Assembly: GCF_001428385.1 (NCBI RefSeq)
Contig: NZ_LMSK01000002.1
Span: forward strand, 1 to 64,000
DNA length: 64,000 bases
Source: Rhodanobacter sp. Soil772
GTDB taxonomy: Bacteria; Pseudomonadota; Gammaproteobacteria; Xanthomonadales; Rhodanobacteraceae
Reading direction: 5' to 3'
In this document: piece by piece, positions 17,011 through 26,657 of the stretch
Position numbering within the stretch: position 1 is the first letter of the stretch
How the letters are laid out: each line of letters begins with the position of its first letter
Notes under the pieces: model-generated
Database searches by the model: none
The model's input: only the letters and a program-made list of their open reading frames with translations
Told to the model about the DNA's origin: nothing
Program-made: the position numbers and the translations under genes

Positions 17011-18764
17011 GGATGCAACCGCTTCAGGGTTTCCTGCAAGGCGACGTTGTGCGGGTCGAGCTTGCGCACTTCGTCGAAGACCTGTTGCGCGTCCTGTTGG
17101 TGGCCCTGCTTCCACAGCACCTCGCCCAGGTGCACGCCGACGTCGGCGTCCTTGCGCGCCAGCCAGGCGCGGCGCAGGGTCTGCGCGGCCTGGTCCAGGT
17201 TGCCCATGCGGTATTGCAGCCAGCCCCAGGAGTCGGCGATCGCCGGATCATCCGGCTTCGCGCTACGGGCCGCGCGGATCAGCCGCTCGGCCTCGGCCAG
17301 GTCGCGGTTCGCGTCAGCGAGGGTGTAGCCCAGCGCATTGCTGGCGTCGACGTCGCCCGGCTTGATCTTCAGCAGATGCTGGAAGTCCTGCACCGCCTGG
17401 TCGATCTGGCCGGCCTCGGCATAGGCCAGGCCGCGGCCGTACAGCAACCCCGGATCGTCCGGCACCACCTGCAGCGCACGGCTGAACGCGGCCTCGGCCT
17501 TCGCGTAGTTCTGCTCGCGCAGATACAGCTCGGCGTCGGCCTGCCAGGCCTGGCGCAACTGCGCGGGCTGGTCGAGATAGGCCAGCTGCAGCTGCCCCAG
17601 CAACTCATGCGCGTCGGCGCGCTTGCCCTGCGTGTGCAGGATCATCGCGCTGCGCAGGTCGGCGTCGAACGCGTGCTCGTCGGTGTCGCCCACCTGGTCA
17701 TACCAGGCCAGCGCCTCGGCCTCGCGATGCTGCATCTCGGCCAGCTGGCCGAGCAGGTAGGCGCTGCTTTCGCGAACCTCGGGCGGCGCCTTCTGCAATT
17801 CCTGGTACAACGAGGCCAGCGCCTTGTCGTTCCGATCATGCGCGGCCAACCCGGCACGCATGGCATAGATGTCGGCGTTCTGCGGGCCATGCGCCAGCAG
17901 CTTGCTGGCGCCCGCATAGTCACCGGCCTGGCTGAGCATGCCGGCATAGGCCAGGCGCAGCTGGGCATTCTGCGGATCCTTCGCCAGCGCCTTCTGCAGC
18001 AGCGCACGGGCGCCGTCGTGGTCGCCGTCCTTGAACTTCATCTGCGCCGCCCAGGCGTAGGTTTCGGCACTCCTGAACCGCTGCATCGCCGCGTCGGCAA
18101 TCTGCACGGCGTAGGCGTGCCGGCCGAACTGGTCGCCCAGCTCGCTCATCGCCAGCCAGGCGTGGGCATCGCCGGGCAGGCGCGCCGGCGTGGCCAACGC
18201 TTCCAGCAGGCGGGCAGCCTGGGCCTGGTCGCGGGCGCCGACGAGGACGCGGCCGAACTGGCGCCACGCGTCCTTGTCGCCGCTGCCGATCAACAGTTCC
18301 AGCTGACGTCGCGCCTCGGCGGTATCGCCGCGATCCAGCGCCAGCTGGGCTCGCACCTGGGCCATCGCGGCGGGCTTGGCACCCAGCGCCTGCCAGCGAT
18401 CCAGTGCGCGCTGGGCGGCGGCGCCGTCATGCACGGCAATCGCCAGCCCGGCGGCGCGCTCGGCCACCTGCGGGTCGTTGCTCAAGGCCATCGCCTTGTC
18501 GTAATGGCCGGACGCGGCTTTCAGGTCGGTGCGGGTCAGCGCCATCTCGCCGGCCAGCAGCTGCGCCAGCACGTCGTGGTCGGCATCCGGCGTGACCACC
18601 GTCAGCCGCGCCAGCGGCTGCGGCGTGGCGGCCGCTTTCGGGGCGGAGCGCAGAGGCGTGCCGGCGCAGGCGGCCAGGCCCAGCGCCAGCGCGGTTACTG
18701 CCGTAAAATGCCGCAGTTGCTTGAACTTGCTCGCCCCGCTCCGCACACTACTCTCCATCCACAT
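17007..18764 (-). CDS. Tetratricopeptide-repeat lipoprotein
   Basis: A 585-aa protein with a lipobox in the N-terminal signal (ALALGLAACAG) and then TPR repeats over nearly its whole length, for example LLYGRGLAYAEAGQIDQAVQDFQHLL and SNALGYTLADANRDLAEAERLIRAA. The start ATG at 18764 (a second is at 18758) directly precedes the signal peptide. The far longer open frame upstream runs through the opposite-strand hemA gene and is not real. It is divergent from hemA and coupled to lolB. Such TPR lipoproteins upstream of lolB are common in Xanthomonadales; a role in envelope assembly is an inference. Confidence 0.9.
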   Translation of the reverse strand: MWMESSVRSGASKFKQLRHFTAVTALALGLAACAGTPLRSAPKAAATPQPLARLTVVTPDADHDVLAQLLAGEMALTRTDLKAASGHYDKAMALSNDPQVAERAAGLAIAVHDGAAAQRALDRWQALGAKPAAMAQVRAQLALDRGDTAEARRQLELLIGSGDKDAWRQFGRVLVGARDQAQAARLLEALATPARLPGDAHAWLAMSELGDQFGRHAYAVQIADAAMQRFRSAETYAWAAQMKFKDGDHDGARALLQKALAKDPQNAQLRLAYAGMLSQAGDYAGASKLLAHGPQNADIYAMRAGLAAHDRNDKALASLYQELQKAPPEVRESSAYLLGQLAEMQHREAEALAWYDQVGDTDEHAFDADLRSAMILHTQGKRADAHELLGQLQLAYLDQPAQLRQAWQADAELYLREQNYAKAEAAFSRALQVVPDDPGLLYGRGLAYAEAGQIDQAVQDFQHLLKIKPGDVDASNALGYTLADANRDLAEAERLIRAARSAKPDDPAIADSWGWLQYRMGNLDQAAQTLRRAWLARKDADVGVHLGEVLWKQGHQQDAQQVFDEVRKLDPHNVALQETLKRLHP

Positions 18765-18857
18765 GCCTGTTCTGATCGCCCGAGCCACCGTCTGGCGACG
18801 TTGCACCAAGCTTAGCCTACGCCGCCGGATCCCTGCCGCCGAGATGTTCCCGCCACC

Positions 18858-20135
18858 ATGCCGCTGATCGCCCTCGGGCTCAATCACCTCACCGCGCCGG
18901 TCAGCCTGCGCGAGCAGGTGGCGTTCGATGCGGACGCCGCAGGCGAGGCCCTGCACGAGCTGGCCCGCGAACCCGGCGTGGAGGAGGCGATGATCCTGTC
19001 CACCTGCAACCGCACCGAGCTGTACGTCGGCGTCGCGGCAGGCGCGGAGGACATCCCGCAGGCATGGTTGAATCGTCACCACCATCTGACCCCCGGCAAG
19101 CTGGATGAGTTCCTGTACCGGCACGACGAAGACGAGGCCGTGCGCCACATGTTCCGCGTCGCCACCGGGCTGGACTCGATGGTGCTGGGCGAGCCGCAGA
19201 TCCTCGGCCAGGTGAAGGACGCCTACCAGCTGGCGCGCGAGGCGCAGTCGCTGAAGGCGCCGATGGACCGCCTGCTGCAGCACACCTTCGCGGTGGCCAA
19301 GCGGGTGCGCACGGACACCCGCATCGGCGCGCACACGGTGTCGGTCGCGTTCACCGCGGTGCGCCTGGCCGAGCAGGTGTTCGCCGACCTGAAACACGCC
19401 TGCGTGCTGCTGATCGGCGCCGGCGACACCATCGAACTGGCCGCGCGGCACCTGGCCGAAAAGCAGGTGCGCCGACTGATCGTGGCCAACCGCACGCCGG
19501 AGACCGCGCAGGAACTGGCCGGCCGCCACGGCGGCTACGCGATCGCGCTGGCCGACCTGCCGCAGCACCTGGCCGAAGCCGACATCGTGATCTCCTCCAC
19601 CGCCGCGCGGCAGCCGATCGTGACCCGCGCGATGGTCGAGCAGGCGATGGCCACGCGCAAACGCAAGCCGATGTTCATGGTCGACATCGCGGTGCCGCGC
19701 GACATCGAGGTCGGCGTGGGCGAGCTGCCCGACGTGTATCTCTACGGCATCGACGACCTGCGCCAGGTGATCGACGACAACCTGCGCTCGCGCGCCGCCG
19801 CCGCGCACGAGGCCGAGGCGATCATCGACCTGCAGGTAGAGCGCTACATGGCCTGGCGCCGCGCGCTGACCCTGAAGAATCCGGCCGTCGACATGCGCCA
19901 GCATGCCGAGGTCTATCGCGACGAAGTGCTGGGCAAGGCCCGCGCGATGCTGGCCCACGGCAAGTCGGCCGACGAGGCGCTGGCCTTCCTCGCCAACACG
20001 CTGACCAACAAGCTGCTGCACCACCCCAGCGCACGCCTGCGCGAAGCCGCGTTGAGCGGCGATCTCGACCTGCTGCACGCCGCCGGCCGGCTGTACGGGC
20101 TGGACGAAGAAAAGGCCGGGTCGCGGGGCGAATAG
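18858..20135 (+). CDS. hemA: Glutamyl-tRNA reductase
   Basis: A 425-aa enzyme reducing Glu-tRNA to glutamate-1-semialdehyde, the first committed step of C5 heme synthesis. The catalytic Cys50 lies in [29 protein letters not shown] is the family signature; the NADPH-binding domain carries [16 protein letters not shown]; a C-terminal dimerisation helix follows. Length is typical. Divergent from the TPR/lolB genes and followed by prfA, the conserved hemA-prfA order. Confidence 0.98.
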   Translation: MPLIALGLNHLTAPVSLREQVAFDADAAGEALHELAREPGVEEAMILSTCNRTELYVGVAAGAEDIPQAWLNRHHHLTPGKLDEFLYRHDEDEAVRHMFRVATGLDSMVLGEPQILGQVKDAYQLAREAQSLKAPMDRLLQHTFAVAKRVRTDTRIGAHTVSVAFTAVRLAEQVFADLKHACVLLIGAGDTIELAARHLAEKQVRRLIVANRTPETAQELAGRHGGYAIALADLPQHLAEADIVISSTAARQPIVTRAMVEQAMATRKRKPMFMVDIAVPRDIEVGVGELPDVYLYGIDDLRQVIDDNLRSRAAAAHEAEAIIDLQVERYMAWRRALTLKNPAVDMRQHAEVYRDEVLGKARAMLAHGKSADEALAFLANTLTNKLLHHPSARLREAALSGDLDLLHAAGRLYGLDEEKAGSRGE

Positions 20136-20226
20136 CGAATGCGGCTGGCTGCCGCTCGTCGTGTCCCGGTCACTGCGGTGAAGCCGTTGCTTTGCCACTC
20201 ATCTCCCGCCACTTGTCTTTCATCCC

Positions 20227-21306
20227 ATGACTCCTTCGATCCGCCGCAAGCTCGAGGCACTGGCCGAGCGCCATGAGGAAATCGGCCTGCTGCTGTCGCA
20301 GCCCGACGTGCTCGCCGACAACACGCGCTTCCGCGAACTGTCGCAGGAATACGCCCAGCTCGAACCGGTCGCCGCCTCGCTGCGCGAGCACGACCAGGCC
20401 GAGCGCGAGCTGGCCGCAACCCGCGCGATGCTGGACGACCCCGAGCTGCGCGAGATGGCGGTCGACGACGTGCGCCGGCTGGAGCAGCGCCTGCTCGACC
20501 TCGACGGCGAACTGCAGCTCCTGCTGCTGCCGAAGGACCCGCGCGACGAGGCCAACCTGTATCTCGAAGTGCGCGCCGGCACCGGCGGCGACGAGGCGGC
20601 GATCTTCGCCGGCGACCTGTTCCGCATGTACCTGCGCTACGCCGAGAACCGCCGCTGGCACGTCGAGGTGCTCAGCGAACACGCCGGCGAGCACGGCGGC
20701 TACAAGGAGATCGTGGCCCGCGTCGAGGGCAAGGGCGCGTACTCGCGGCTGAAGTTCGAATCCGGCACGCATCGCGTGCAGCGCGTACCGGAAACCGAGT
20801 CGCAGGGGCGCATCCACACCTCGGCAGCGACCGTGGCGATCCTGCCCGAACTGGACGAGATCGATGAGATCGCCATCAACCCGGCCGACCTCAAGGTCGA
20901 CACCTTCCGCGCCTCCGGCGCCGGCGGCCAGCACGTCAACAAGACCGACTCGGCGATCCGCATCACCCACCTGCCCACCGGCACCGTGGTGGAGTGCCAG
21001 GAAGAGCGCAGCCAGCACAAGAATCGCGCTCGCGCGATGGGCCTGCTGAAGGCGCGCCTGCTCGACGAGGCGCAGAGCAAGCAGCATGCGGTGCAGGCCG
21101 AGGCGCGCCGGTTGCAGGTGGGTTCGGGCGACCGCAGCCAGCGCATCCGCACCTACAACTACCCGCAGGGCCGGATCACCGACCACCGCATCAACCTCAC
21201 CCTGTACCGCCTGCCCGAGATCATGCAGGGCGACCTGGGCGAACTGATCGACACGCTGACCCGCGAACACCAGGCCGACCTGCTGCAGGCGCTCGGCAGC
21301 GCCTGA
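20227..21306 (+). CDS. prfA: Peptide chain release factor 1
   Basis: A 359-aa release factor that reads UAA and UAG. It contains the catalytic [14 protein letters not shown] motif (methylated Gln in GGQ), the codon-reading tripeptide region [14 protein letters not shown] (PxT type, PET here) and the C-terminal [22 protein letters not shown]. Length is normal. It lies 91 nt after hemA, probably in one transcript. No prmC follows directly; a repeat and PPK2 come next. Confidence 0.98.
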   Translation: MTPSIRRKLEALAERHEEIGLLLSQPDVLADNTRFRELSQEYAQLEPVAASLREHDQAERELAATRAMLDDPELREMAVDDVRRLEQRLLDLDGELQLLLLPKDPRDEANLYLEVRAGTGGDEAAIFAGDLFRMYLRYAENRRWHVEVLSEHAGEHGGYKEIVARVEGKGAYSRLKFESGTHRVQRVPETESQGRIHTSAATVAILPELDEIDEIAINPADLKVDTFRASGAGGQHVNKTDSAIRITHLPTGTVVECQEERSQHKNRARAMGLLKARLLDEAQSKQHAVQAEARRLQVGSGDRSQRIRTYNYPQGRITDHRINLTLYRLPEIMQGDLGELIDTLTREHQADLLQALGSA

Positions 21307-21346
21307 ACCTCGCTGTCACGGGGTGCTGGGTTACCCTGCCCCTTGT

Positions 21347-21425
21347 CGTCATTCCGGCGAAGGCCGGAATCGCTCTTGCCAGTGTGCGAAAGTCAGGTGC
21401 GATTCCGGCCTTCGCCGGAATGACG
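21347..21425. repeat. REP-like inverted repeat (copy 1)
   Basis: The 26-bp arms (21347-21372 and 21400-21425) are perfect inverted copies of a sequence starting CGTCATTCCGGCGAAGG, around a 27-nt loop. The same arms recur at 25453-25575. It lies in the prfA-PPK2 gap and could form a long RNA hairpin that ends or stabilises the prfA transcript. Confidence 0.9.
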
Positions 21426-21454
21426 AGGTTGAGAAGTTTCGAGGCTGGATACCC

Positions 21455-22219
21455 ATGGGCAAGCACTACCGCAAGGCGATGAAGGAACTGCAGCTCGACC
21501 TGGTGCGGCTGCAGCACGGCCTGCGCAGCAGCGGCAAGCGGCTGCTGGTGATCTTCGAAGGCCGCGACGCCGCCGGCAAGGGCGGCACCATCAAGGCCAT
21601 CACCGAGAGCCTGGACACCCGCGGCTACCGCATCGTGGCCCTGCCCAAACCAAGCGAGGTCGAAGCCACGCAGTGGTACTTCCAGCGCTACGTCGCCCAC
21701 CTGCCCGGCGCCGGCGAATTCGTGCTGTTCGACCGCAGCTGGTACAACCGCGCGGTGGTGGAGCCAGCGATGGGCTTCTGCAGCAGCGATCAGTACGCAG
21801 CGTTCCTGGACGCCGTGCCGGCGTTCGAGAAGCTGCTCGCCGACGACGGCATCATCCTCATCAAGTACTGGCTGGCGGTGGACCAGGCCGAGCAGGAAAA
21901 GCGCTTCGCCGAGCGTGCCGACGATCCGCTGAAGCGCTGGAAGCTCTCGCCGGTGGACCTGGTCGCACGCCAGAAGTACGCCGAGATGGGCCGGCTGCGC
22001 GACGTGATGATCGAGCGCACGCAGCACGACCACGCGCCCTGGTTCGTGGTCGATTTCAACGACCAGAAGCGCGGCCGGATCAACCTGATCCGGCACCTGC
22101 TGCAACAGGTGCCGCTGCACGACGAAGCGGTCCCCGCGGTGAAATTGCCCAGGCTCAAGGGCAAGCCGAAGACCGAGCACGTCACCGAGCAGGCATCGTG
22201 GGTGCCCGATACGTTCTAG
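21455..22219 (+). CDS. Polyphosphate kinase 2 family protein
   Basis: A 254-aa PPK2 kinase, which transfers phosphate between polyphosphate and nucleotides (usually making NTP or NDP from polyP). Walker A is EGRDAAGKGGT (residues 35-45), the family motif YVAHLPGAGEFVLFDRSWYNRA follows, then the lid region DPLKRWKLSPVDL. ATG 21455 was chosen at the conserved N-terminus; the frame further upstream runs into the REP element. The substrate class (ADP versus AMP/NMP) cannot be assigned. Confidence 0.93.
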   Translation: MGKHYRKAMKELQLDLVRLQHGLRSSGKRLLVIFEGRDAAGKGGTIKAITESLDTRGYRIVALPKPSEVEATQWYFQRYVAHLPGAGEFVLFDRSWYNRAVVEPAMGFCSSDQYAAFLDAVPAFEKLLADDGIILIKYWLAVDQAEQEKRFAERADDPLKRWKLSPVDLVARQKYAEMGRLRDVMIERTQHDHAPWFVVDFNDQKRGRINLIRHLLQQVPLHDEAVPAVKLPRLKGKPKTEHVTEQASWVPDTF

Positions 22220-22482
22220 CCGGTGTGGAAACCGTGCAGATCCTGCTCCGGCAAGTCCTCGCGGCTGACCGTTTCGACCCGCGCGGCCGGCGGTCCCCGC
22301 CGCAGCCAGCGCTCCAGCGCATCGAGCGCCCGCGCCGTGCCGCCGGCCAGCACCTCGACGCTGCCGTCGCGCTGGTTCTTCGCATGGCCGGCCAGCCCAA
22401 GCGCCAACGCCTGCTCACGGGCATTGGCGCGATAGCACACGCCCTGCACCCGCCCGCTGACGATGAATCTCGCGGTTGGCAT
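22216..22482 (-). CDS. acyP: Acylphosphatase
   Basis: An 88-aa enzyme hydrolysing acyl phosphates such as acetyl phosphate or carbamoyl phosphate. It has the family pattern FIVSGRVQGVCYRANAREQA (catalytic Arg near residue 20) and GHAKNQRDGSVEVLAGG (catalytic Asn of the N-x-DGSVE motif). Length is typical. Its ATG overlaps the stop of the thioredoxin gene (TGATG at 22480-22484), so the two are coupled. It converges on the PPK2 gene, overlapping by 4 nt. Confidence 0.95.
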   Translation of the reverse strand: MPTARFIVSGRVQGVCYRANAREQALALGLAGHAKNQRDGSVEVLAGGTARALDALERWLRRGPPAARVETVSREDLPEQDLHGFHTG

Positions 22483-22967
22483 CACTTGGCCTCGATCAGG
22501 CCTTCCAGCGACGCCTCGGTCACCGGTCCCACGATGTGTTTGGCCACCTTGCCGTCGGGGCTGATCAGGTAGGTGGTGGGCAGGCCGCGCGGCTCGTCGA
22601 AATCCTTCAGCGGCTGGTCCAAAGTGACCTGGGCGATCGGGTACACCACCGGGTGCTTGGCCAGGAACGCCTTGATGTCGGCCGGTTCGCTGTCCTCGTA
22701 GGCCAGCCCGATCGCCACCACGTTCTTGTGCGCGGCGACGAAGCGCGAGATGTCCGGCATCTCCTTGATGCACGGCACGCACCAGGTCGCCCAGTAGTTG
22801 ACGATCACCCACTTGCCGCGCTGCGCGGCCAGGTCGAACGTCTTGCCGTCCAGCGTGGCGACGTGCAGGGTCGGCCGCTCCGGCATCGCCGCCTGCACGG
22901 GCATGGCAAATGCGAACGCCACGGCCAGGACGGCCGCCGGGCGGGACAGGAAGGAGAACACGGTCAT
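22482..22967 (-). CDS. Periplasmic TlpA/ResA-like thioredoxin
   Basis: A 161-aa exported thiol-disulfide protein: a signal peptide ending at about residue 27 (VQAAMP), then a TlpA-type thioredoxin fold with the active site WCVPC (Cys63 and Cys66) and the cis-Pro loop GLPTTYLISPDG. It is likely to act in periplasmic disulfide reduction or cytochrome c maturation. Overlaps of 4 nt with the YihY gene upstream and of 1 nt with acylphosphatase downstream suggest an operon. Confidence 0.9.
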   Translation of the reverse strand: MTVFSFLSRPAAVLAVAFAFAMPVQAAMPERPTLHVATLDGKTFDLAAQRGKWVIVNYWATWCVPCIKEMPDISRFVAAHKNVVAIGLAYEDSEPADIKAFLAKHPVVYPIAQVTLDQPLKDFDEPRGLPTTYLISPDGKVAKHIVGPVTEASLEGLIEAK

Positions 22968-24241
22968 GCGGGAAGTTCCTCGGTGTCAGCCGCCGGGTCG
23001 GCGGCAGGGGGATAGATCTGGTCGAGCCGGGCGCCCAGTTTCGCCTGCAGCGCGGCGGCCAGTTCGGCCAGCATCGCCAGCAGCTCCGGCGGCAGCGCAA
23101 TGCCCAGCGCGGCCGCTTCTTCCACCGGCCGCAGCGGCAGACGGTAGCTGGTATGCCGGTACACGCGCAGCAGGTCGGTGCTGTCCAGGCTGCGGCACAG
23201 CAGCCAGCCGCCGGCTTCGCCGCGCTGGATCAGGTCGGCCTGCTGCAGGTCGTCGATGTAGGCGGCGATCAGCGCACTGCGCAGGTACGGCTCGCGCACG
23301 CGCAGGTCGGCCGGGTCCACGCAGTCGCCGCTGCGCTGCGCTTCGACGAAATGCCGCAGCAGCACCAGCAGCCCGAGGAACTCGGCGCCTTCGGGCAGCG
23401 TCTGCATCGGCGCGTGGTATTCGAACGCGGACGCCGAGGCGGCGATCGACGCGGCCAGGATCACGATCACCCACGACAGGTAGATCCACAGCAGGAAGAT
23501 CGGAATCGCCGCCAGCACGCCGTAGATCTGCTGGTAGGTCTGCGCCTGCTGCACGAACTGGCCGAAACCCCAGCGCGCGATCTCGAACAGCACCGCGCCG
23601 AGCAGCGCGCCGATCGCCGCGTCGCGGCGCGACACCTTGCAGTTCGGGATCACCGAATACATCAGCCACAGCGTAAAGAACGTCACCAGGAACGGCAGCG
23701 TGCTAAGCAAGCTCCGGGTGACCCCGCCGAGCTGGTCGGCGGCGCTGTGCAGCAACGGCGCCGCGGTCACGTACGAGGTCACCGCGATGCCGCCGACCAC
23801 CAGGATCGGCCCCAGCGTCAACGCCGCCCAGTACAGCAGCAAGCGCGAGCTCCAGCTGCGCGGCTGGTGCACGCGCCAGATCCGGTTCAGCCGGTCCTCG
23901 ATGCTGATCATCATCGCCAGCGCGCTGAACAGCATCACCAGAATGCTGATGCCGGTGAGCTTGCTGGCATTCGCCGCAAACCCCAGCATGGTCGCCTGCA
24001 CCGCCTCGCCGGTCGACGGCACGAAATTGTTGAACACGAAATTGATCAGCGTGTCGCGCGCCGGCTGGAACACCGGGAACGCCGAGAACATCGCGAACAC
24101 CGCCACCGTCAACGGCACCAGCGAGACCAGGGTGGTGTACGACAGCGCACCCGCCGTCTCGAAGCACTTGTCGTCGACGAAGCGCTGCCAGATGAAGCGG
24201 CTGAAGCTCTTCGTGCGTTCGTGATTGAAGCGCCGGATCAT
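22964..24241 (-). CDS. YihY/virulence factor BrkB family membrane protein
   Basis: A 425-aa inner-membrane protein with the six-helix YihY domain (residues about 10-285; ETAGALSYTTLVSLVPL, SIEDRLNRIW, LYWAALTLGPILV, FTLWLMYSVIPN, GALLGAVLFEIARWGF) followed by a cytoplasmic C-terminal region of about 140 aa. The family was once misnamed ribonuclease BN; its molecular function is unsettled. It is the first gene of the yihY-tlpA-acyP set and divergent from wrbA. Confidence 0.93.
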   Translation of the reverse strand: MIRRFNHERTKSFSRFIWQRFVDDKCFETAGALSYTTLVSLVPLTVAVFAMFSAFPVFQPARDTLINFVFNNFVPSTGEAVQATMLGFAANASKLTGISILVMLFSALAMMISIEDRLNRIWRVHQPRSWSSRLLLYWAALTLGPILVVGGIAVTSYVTAAPLLHSAADQLGGVTRSLLSTLPFLVTFFTLWLMYSVIPNCKVSRRDAAIGALLGAVLFEIARWGFGQFVQQAQTYQQIYGVLAAIPIFLLWIYLSWVIVILAASIAASASAFEYHAPMQTLPEGAEFLGLLVLLRHFVEAQRSGDCVDPADLRVREPYLRSALIAAYIDDLQQADLIQRGEAGGWLLCRSLDSTDLLRVYRHTSYRLPLRPVEEAAALGIALPPELLAMLAELAAALQAKLGARLDQIYPPAADPAADTEELPA

Positions 24242-24319
24242 CGCTGTCCTTTCGCTGGCGGCCTGGGCGGACCACCAACATCGTGGGTACCGGCCGGTAC
24301 ACTAGCGTATTGCCAATGA

Positions 24320-25323
<1,004 letters not shown>

Positions 25324-25452
25324 CCGGCGGCGTCACGCCCGACCATTGATAAGTGAACCTGACCCCGTTCGGTGCCGTTCGGTGGATTGACTGCAGCGCA
25401 TCCCGCGAGAGCACGCCCTTCACGCATTCGGTGAAATCACGCACCCCTACAA

Positions 25453-25575
25453 CGTCATTCCGGCGAAGGCCGGAATCGCATTGGCTTTGCGCGTTGGAAC
25501 ACCTGGTCGCGCGCCTAAGGTGCGACACACCTGCTTCGCCGTTGAAAAGCGATTCCGGCCTTCGCCGGAATGACG
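25453..25575. repeat. REP-like inverted repeat (copy 2)
   Basis: The 26-bp arms at 25453-25478 and 25550-25575 are identical to the arms at 21347-21425 but have a 71-nt loop of unrelated sequence. It lies in a gene-free stretch of about 640 nt (25324-25961), shared with the 21-bp repeat array. Just upstream, 25351-25366 reads AAGTGAACCTGACCCC, an oligomer I associate with IS/RAYT borders. Confidence 0.9.
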
Positions 25576-25602
25576 AGGTGTGGGGCGAACGGGCAGTGAC
25601 GA

Positions 25603-25932
25603 TGCTCGGCGTCGAGTCTCTCGGCAGTCGACGTCGACTGAATTTCAGTCGGCAGGGAGTGGCTGATCTTTGACGCCGACCGGCAAACACCCGACGCCGA
25701 TAGCGCCGCAGTTGGCGGGGATTGAAATGCAATCGATGGGGAGGTGCCGATACCCGGCGGGGACAGCCAGACAGTCGGTGTCGAGTGCGGCGACATCGGC
25801 GGGGACATCCTGCCGCCCGGCGTGGATTGAAATTCAATCGGCGGGGAGGCCGCGCGGGTCGGCGTAGATTGAAAAGCCCTCGACGCCGATATCCAGATAC
25901 CCGGCACCGACCATGCGCAAACCCGGCGGAAT
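25603..25932. repeat. 21-bp-phased degenerate tandem repeat array (about 15 units)
   Basis: A 10-bp core of the form [TC]CG[GA]CGNNGA recurs with strict 21-bp spacing at 25628, 25649, 25670, 25691, 25712, 25733, 25754, 25775, 25796, 25817, 25838, 25859, 25880 and 25901, plus a unit at 25606 (22 bp away). The 11 bp between cores vary, but three hold palindromes such as GACTGAATTTCAGTC. On the minus strand the phase reads as heptapeptides beginning S-P-P or S-T-P, in a frame open from 25943 to 25515. That frame runs on into the REP element, so I do not call it a gene. The array lies just downstream of the unknown gene at 25962-26447. Confidence 0.85.
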
Positions 25933-25961
25933 GGCTTGCCCACCCCGCCGGATGTGAGGCA

Positions 25962-26447
25962 TCAGGCGGCTGCCGGCTCGGGCGTAGCCTGGCCGGCGCG
26001 CGTGCCGGGGAAGCGCTGGCGCAGGTCATCGTAGATATCCTGCGCGCCGGCGCGGCTGCGGTGCGCCGCCTCGCGCACGCTCTGGTAGTAGGCCAGGTCG
26101 GCCATCCATACCTCGCTGGACACCAGTTGCACGGTGTCGTCCACGCTGGTCGCCAGGGTCTGCAGCTCCGCCGCAAAACGCAGCAACTGGGCACGCAGGG
26201 TGCGATCCTTCTGCACCTCGGCCAGGTCCACGAAACCCGGCACGAACTCCGCCCGGTTGCCCATGTAGGTCGTGCACTTCTCGTCGAAGCCGATCGACTT
26301 CGGCCCCATCTTCGGCAACTCGCGCCGCTCCTGCACCGCCAGCGTCACCAGAAACGGCAGCACCCCGCGGATCGCCGTCAACGCCCCCTGCACCGTCGCC
26401 ACATCCTCATCCGACAGCACGGCGGAAATACGATTGTCATTGCTCAT
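25962..26447 (-). CDS. Hypothetical protein, 161 aa
   Basis: Not recognised. The 161-aa product has no signal peptide or TM segment. It looks largely helical, with a C-terminal Ala/Pro/Glu tail. The start at 26447 (MSNDNRISAVLSDEDVATVQGAL) is supported by AGGGAG about 7 nt upstream. Codon use and GC are like the chromosome, unlike the neighbouring cassettes. It follows a terminator that ends the cassette region and is followed by the 21-bp repeat array. Confidence 0.75.
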   Translation of the reverse strand: MSNDNRISAVLSDEDVATVQGALTAIRGVLPFLVTLAVQERRELPKMGPKSIGFDEKCTTYMGNRAEFVPGFVDLAEVQKDRTLRAQLLRFAAELQTLATSVDDTVQLVSSEVWMADLAYYQSVREAAHRSRAGAQDIYDDLRQRFPGTRAGQATPEPAAA

Positions 26448-26470
26448 GGAAACACTCCCTTGCGTCAAGA

Positions 26471-26493
26471 AAAAGCCGCCCAGCTGGCGGCGT
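26471..26493 (-). terminator. Rho-independent terminator downstream of the cassette array
   Basis: On the minus strand the stem GCCGCC/GGCGGC (26486-26491 / 26475-26480, 5-nt loop, possibly longer by inner pairs) is followed by T5. It would stop read-through from the minus-strand integron cassettes before the hypothetical gene at 26447. Confidence 0.7.
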
Positions 26494-26512
26494 AGGGAGC
26501 GTAGCAATGAGG

Positions 26513-26580
26513 TGGCGTGGGGTTGGGGCGATGGGTGGTGTAGGGGGAGGAGGATGGGGTGTAGGTGGAGTGCTGGTGCC
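26513..26580 (+). other. G-run tract with G-quadruplex potential
   Basis: The plus strand holds four or more G-runs of 3-5 in close succession (26519-26522, 26525-26528, 26533-26535, 26543-26547, 26556-26559) with short loops. It sits between the terminator at 26471 and the attC site at 26602, in a gap of about 200 nt without a gene. Confidence 0.55.
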
Positions 26581-26601
26581 GGCGGTTTGGTCAGGTGAGC
26601 G

Positions 26602-26657
26602 GTCAACGCTGGAGTTAAGCGGCGGCGAAGCCGTCCACCTTGAACGAATTGTTAGGG
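26602..26657 (-). repeat. attC site 1
   Basis: Read on the minus strand it starts CCCTAAC and ends CGTTGAC, the degenerate inverse-core and core boxes. Inside, GTTCAAG pairs with CTTAAC leaving one extrahelical C, and a GGACGGC-TTC-GCCGCC stem forms the end. The stop codon of the HEPN cassette (TAA) lies inside the first core box. The core GTTGAC deviates most from GTTRRRY, as expected for the last site of an array. Confidence 0.85.

Noticed and set aside
18765-20198. Upstream extension of the TPR lipoprotein frame to 1063 aa
   Set aside because: It is antisense to hemA; the lipobox signal peptide begins at the ATG at 18764.
25717-25875. ATTGAAA-ending units resembling type I CRISPR repeats
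   Set aside because: The units share only GGATTGAAA-like ends; distances between them are 105 and 42 bp (multiples of 21), the intervening sequence follows the 21-bp array, and there are no uniform spacers or cas genes.
25515-25943. 142-aa minus-strand open frame with S-P-P/S-T-P heptads
   Set aside because: Its C-terminal part is the REP element read through, no Shine-Dalgarno precedes the ATG, and several other frames are also open over the array. Kept only as a hypothesis in the findings.
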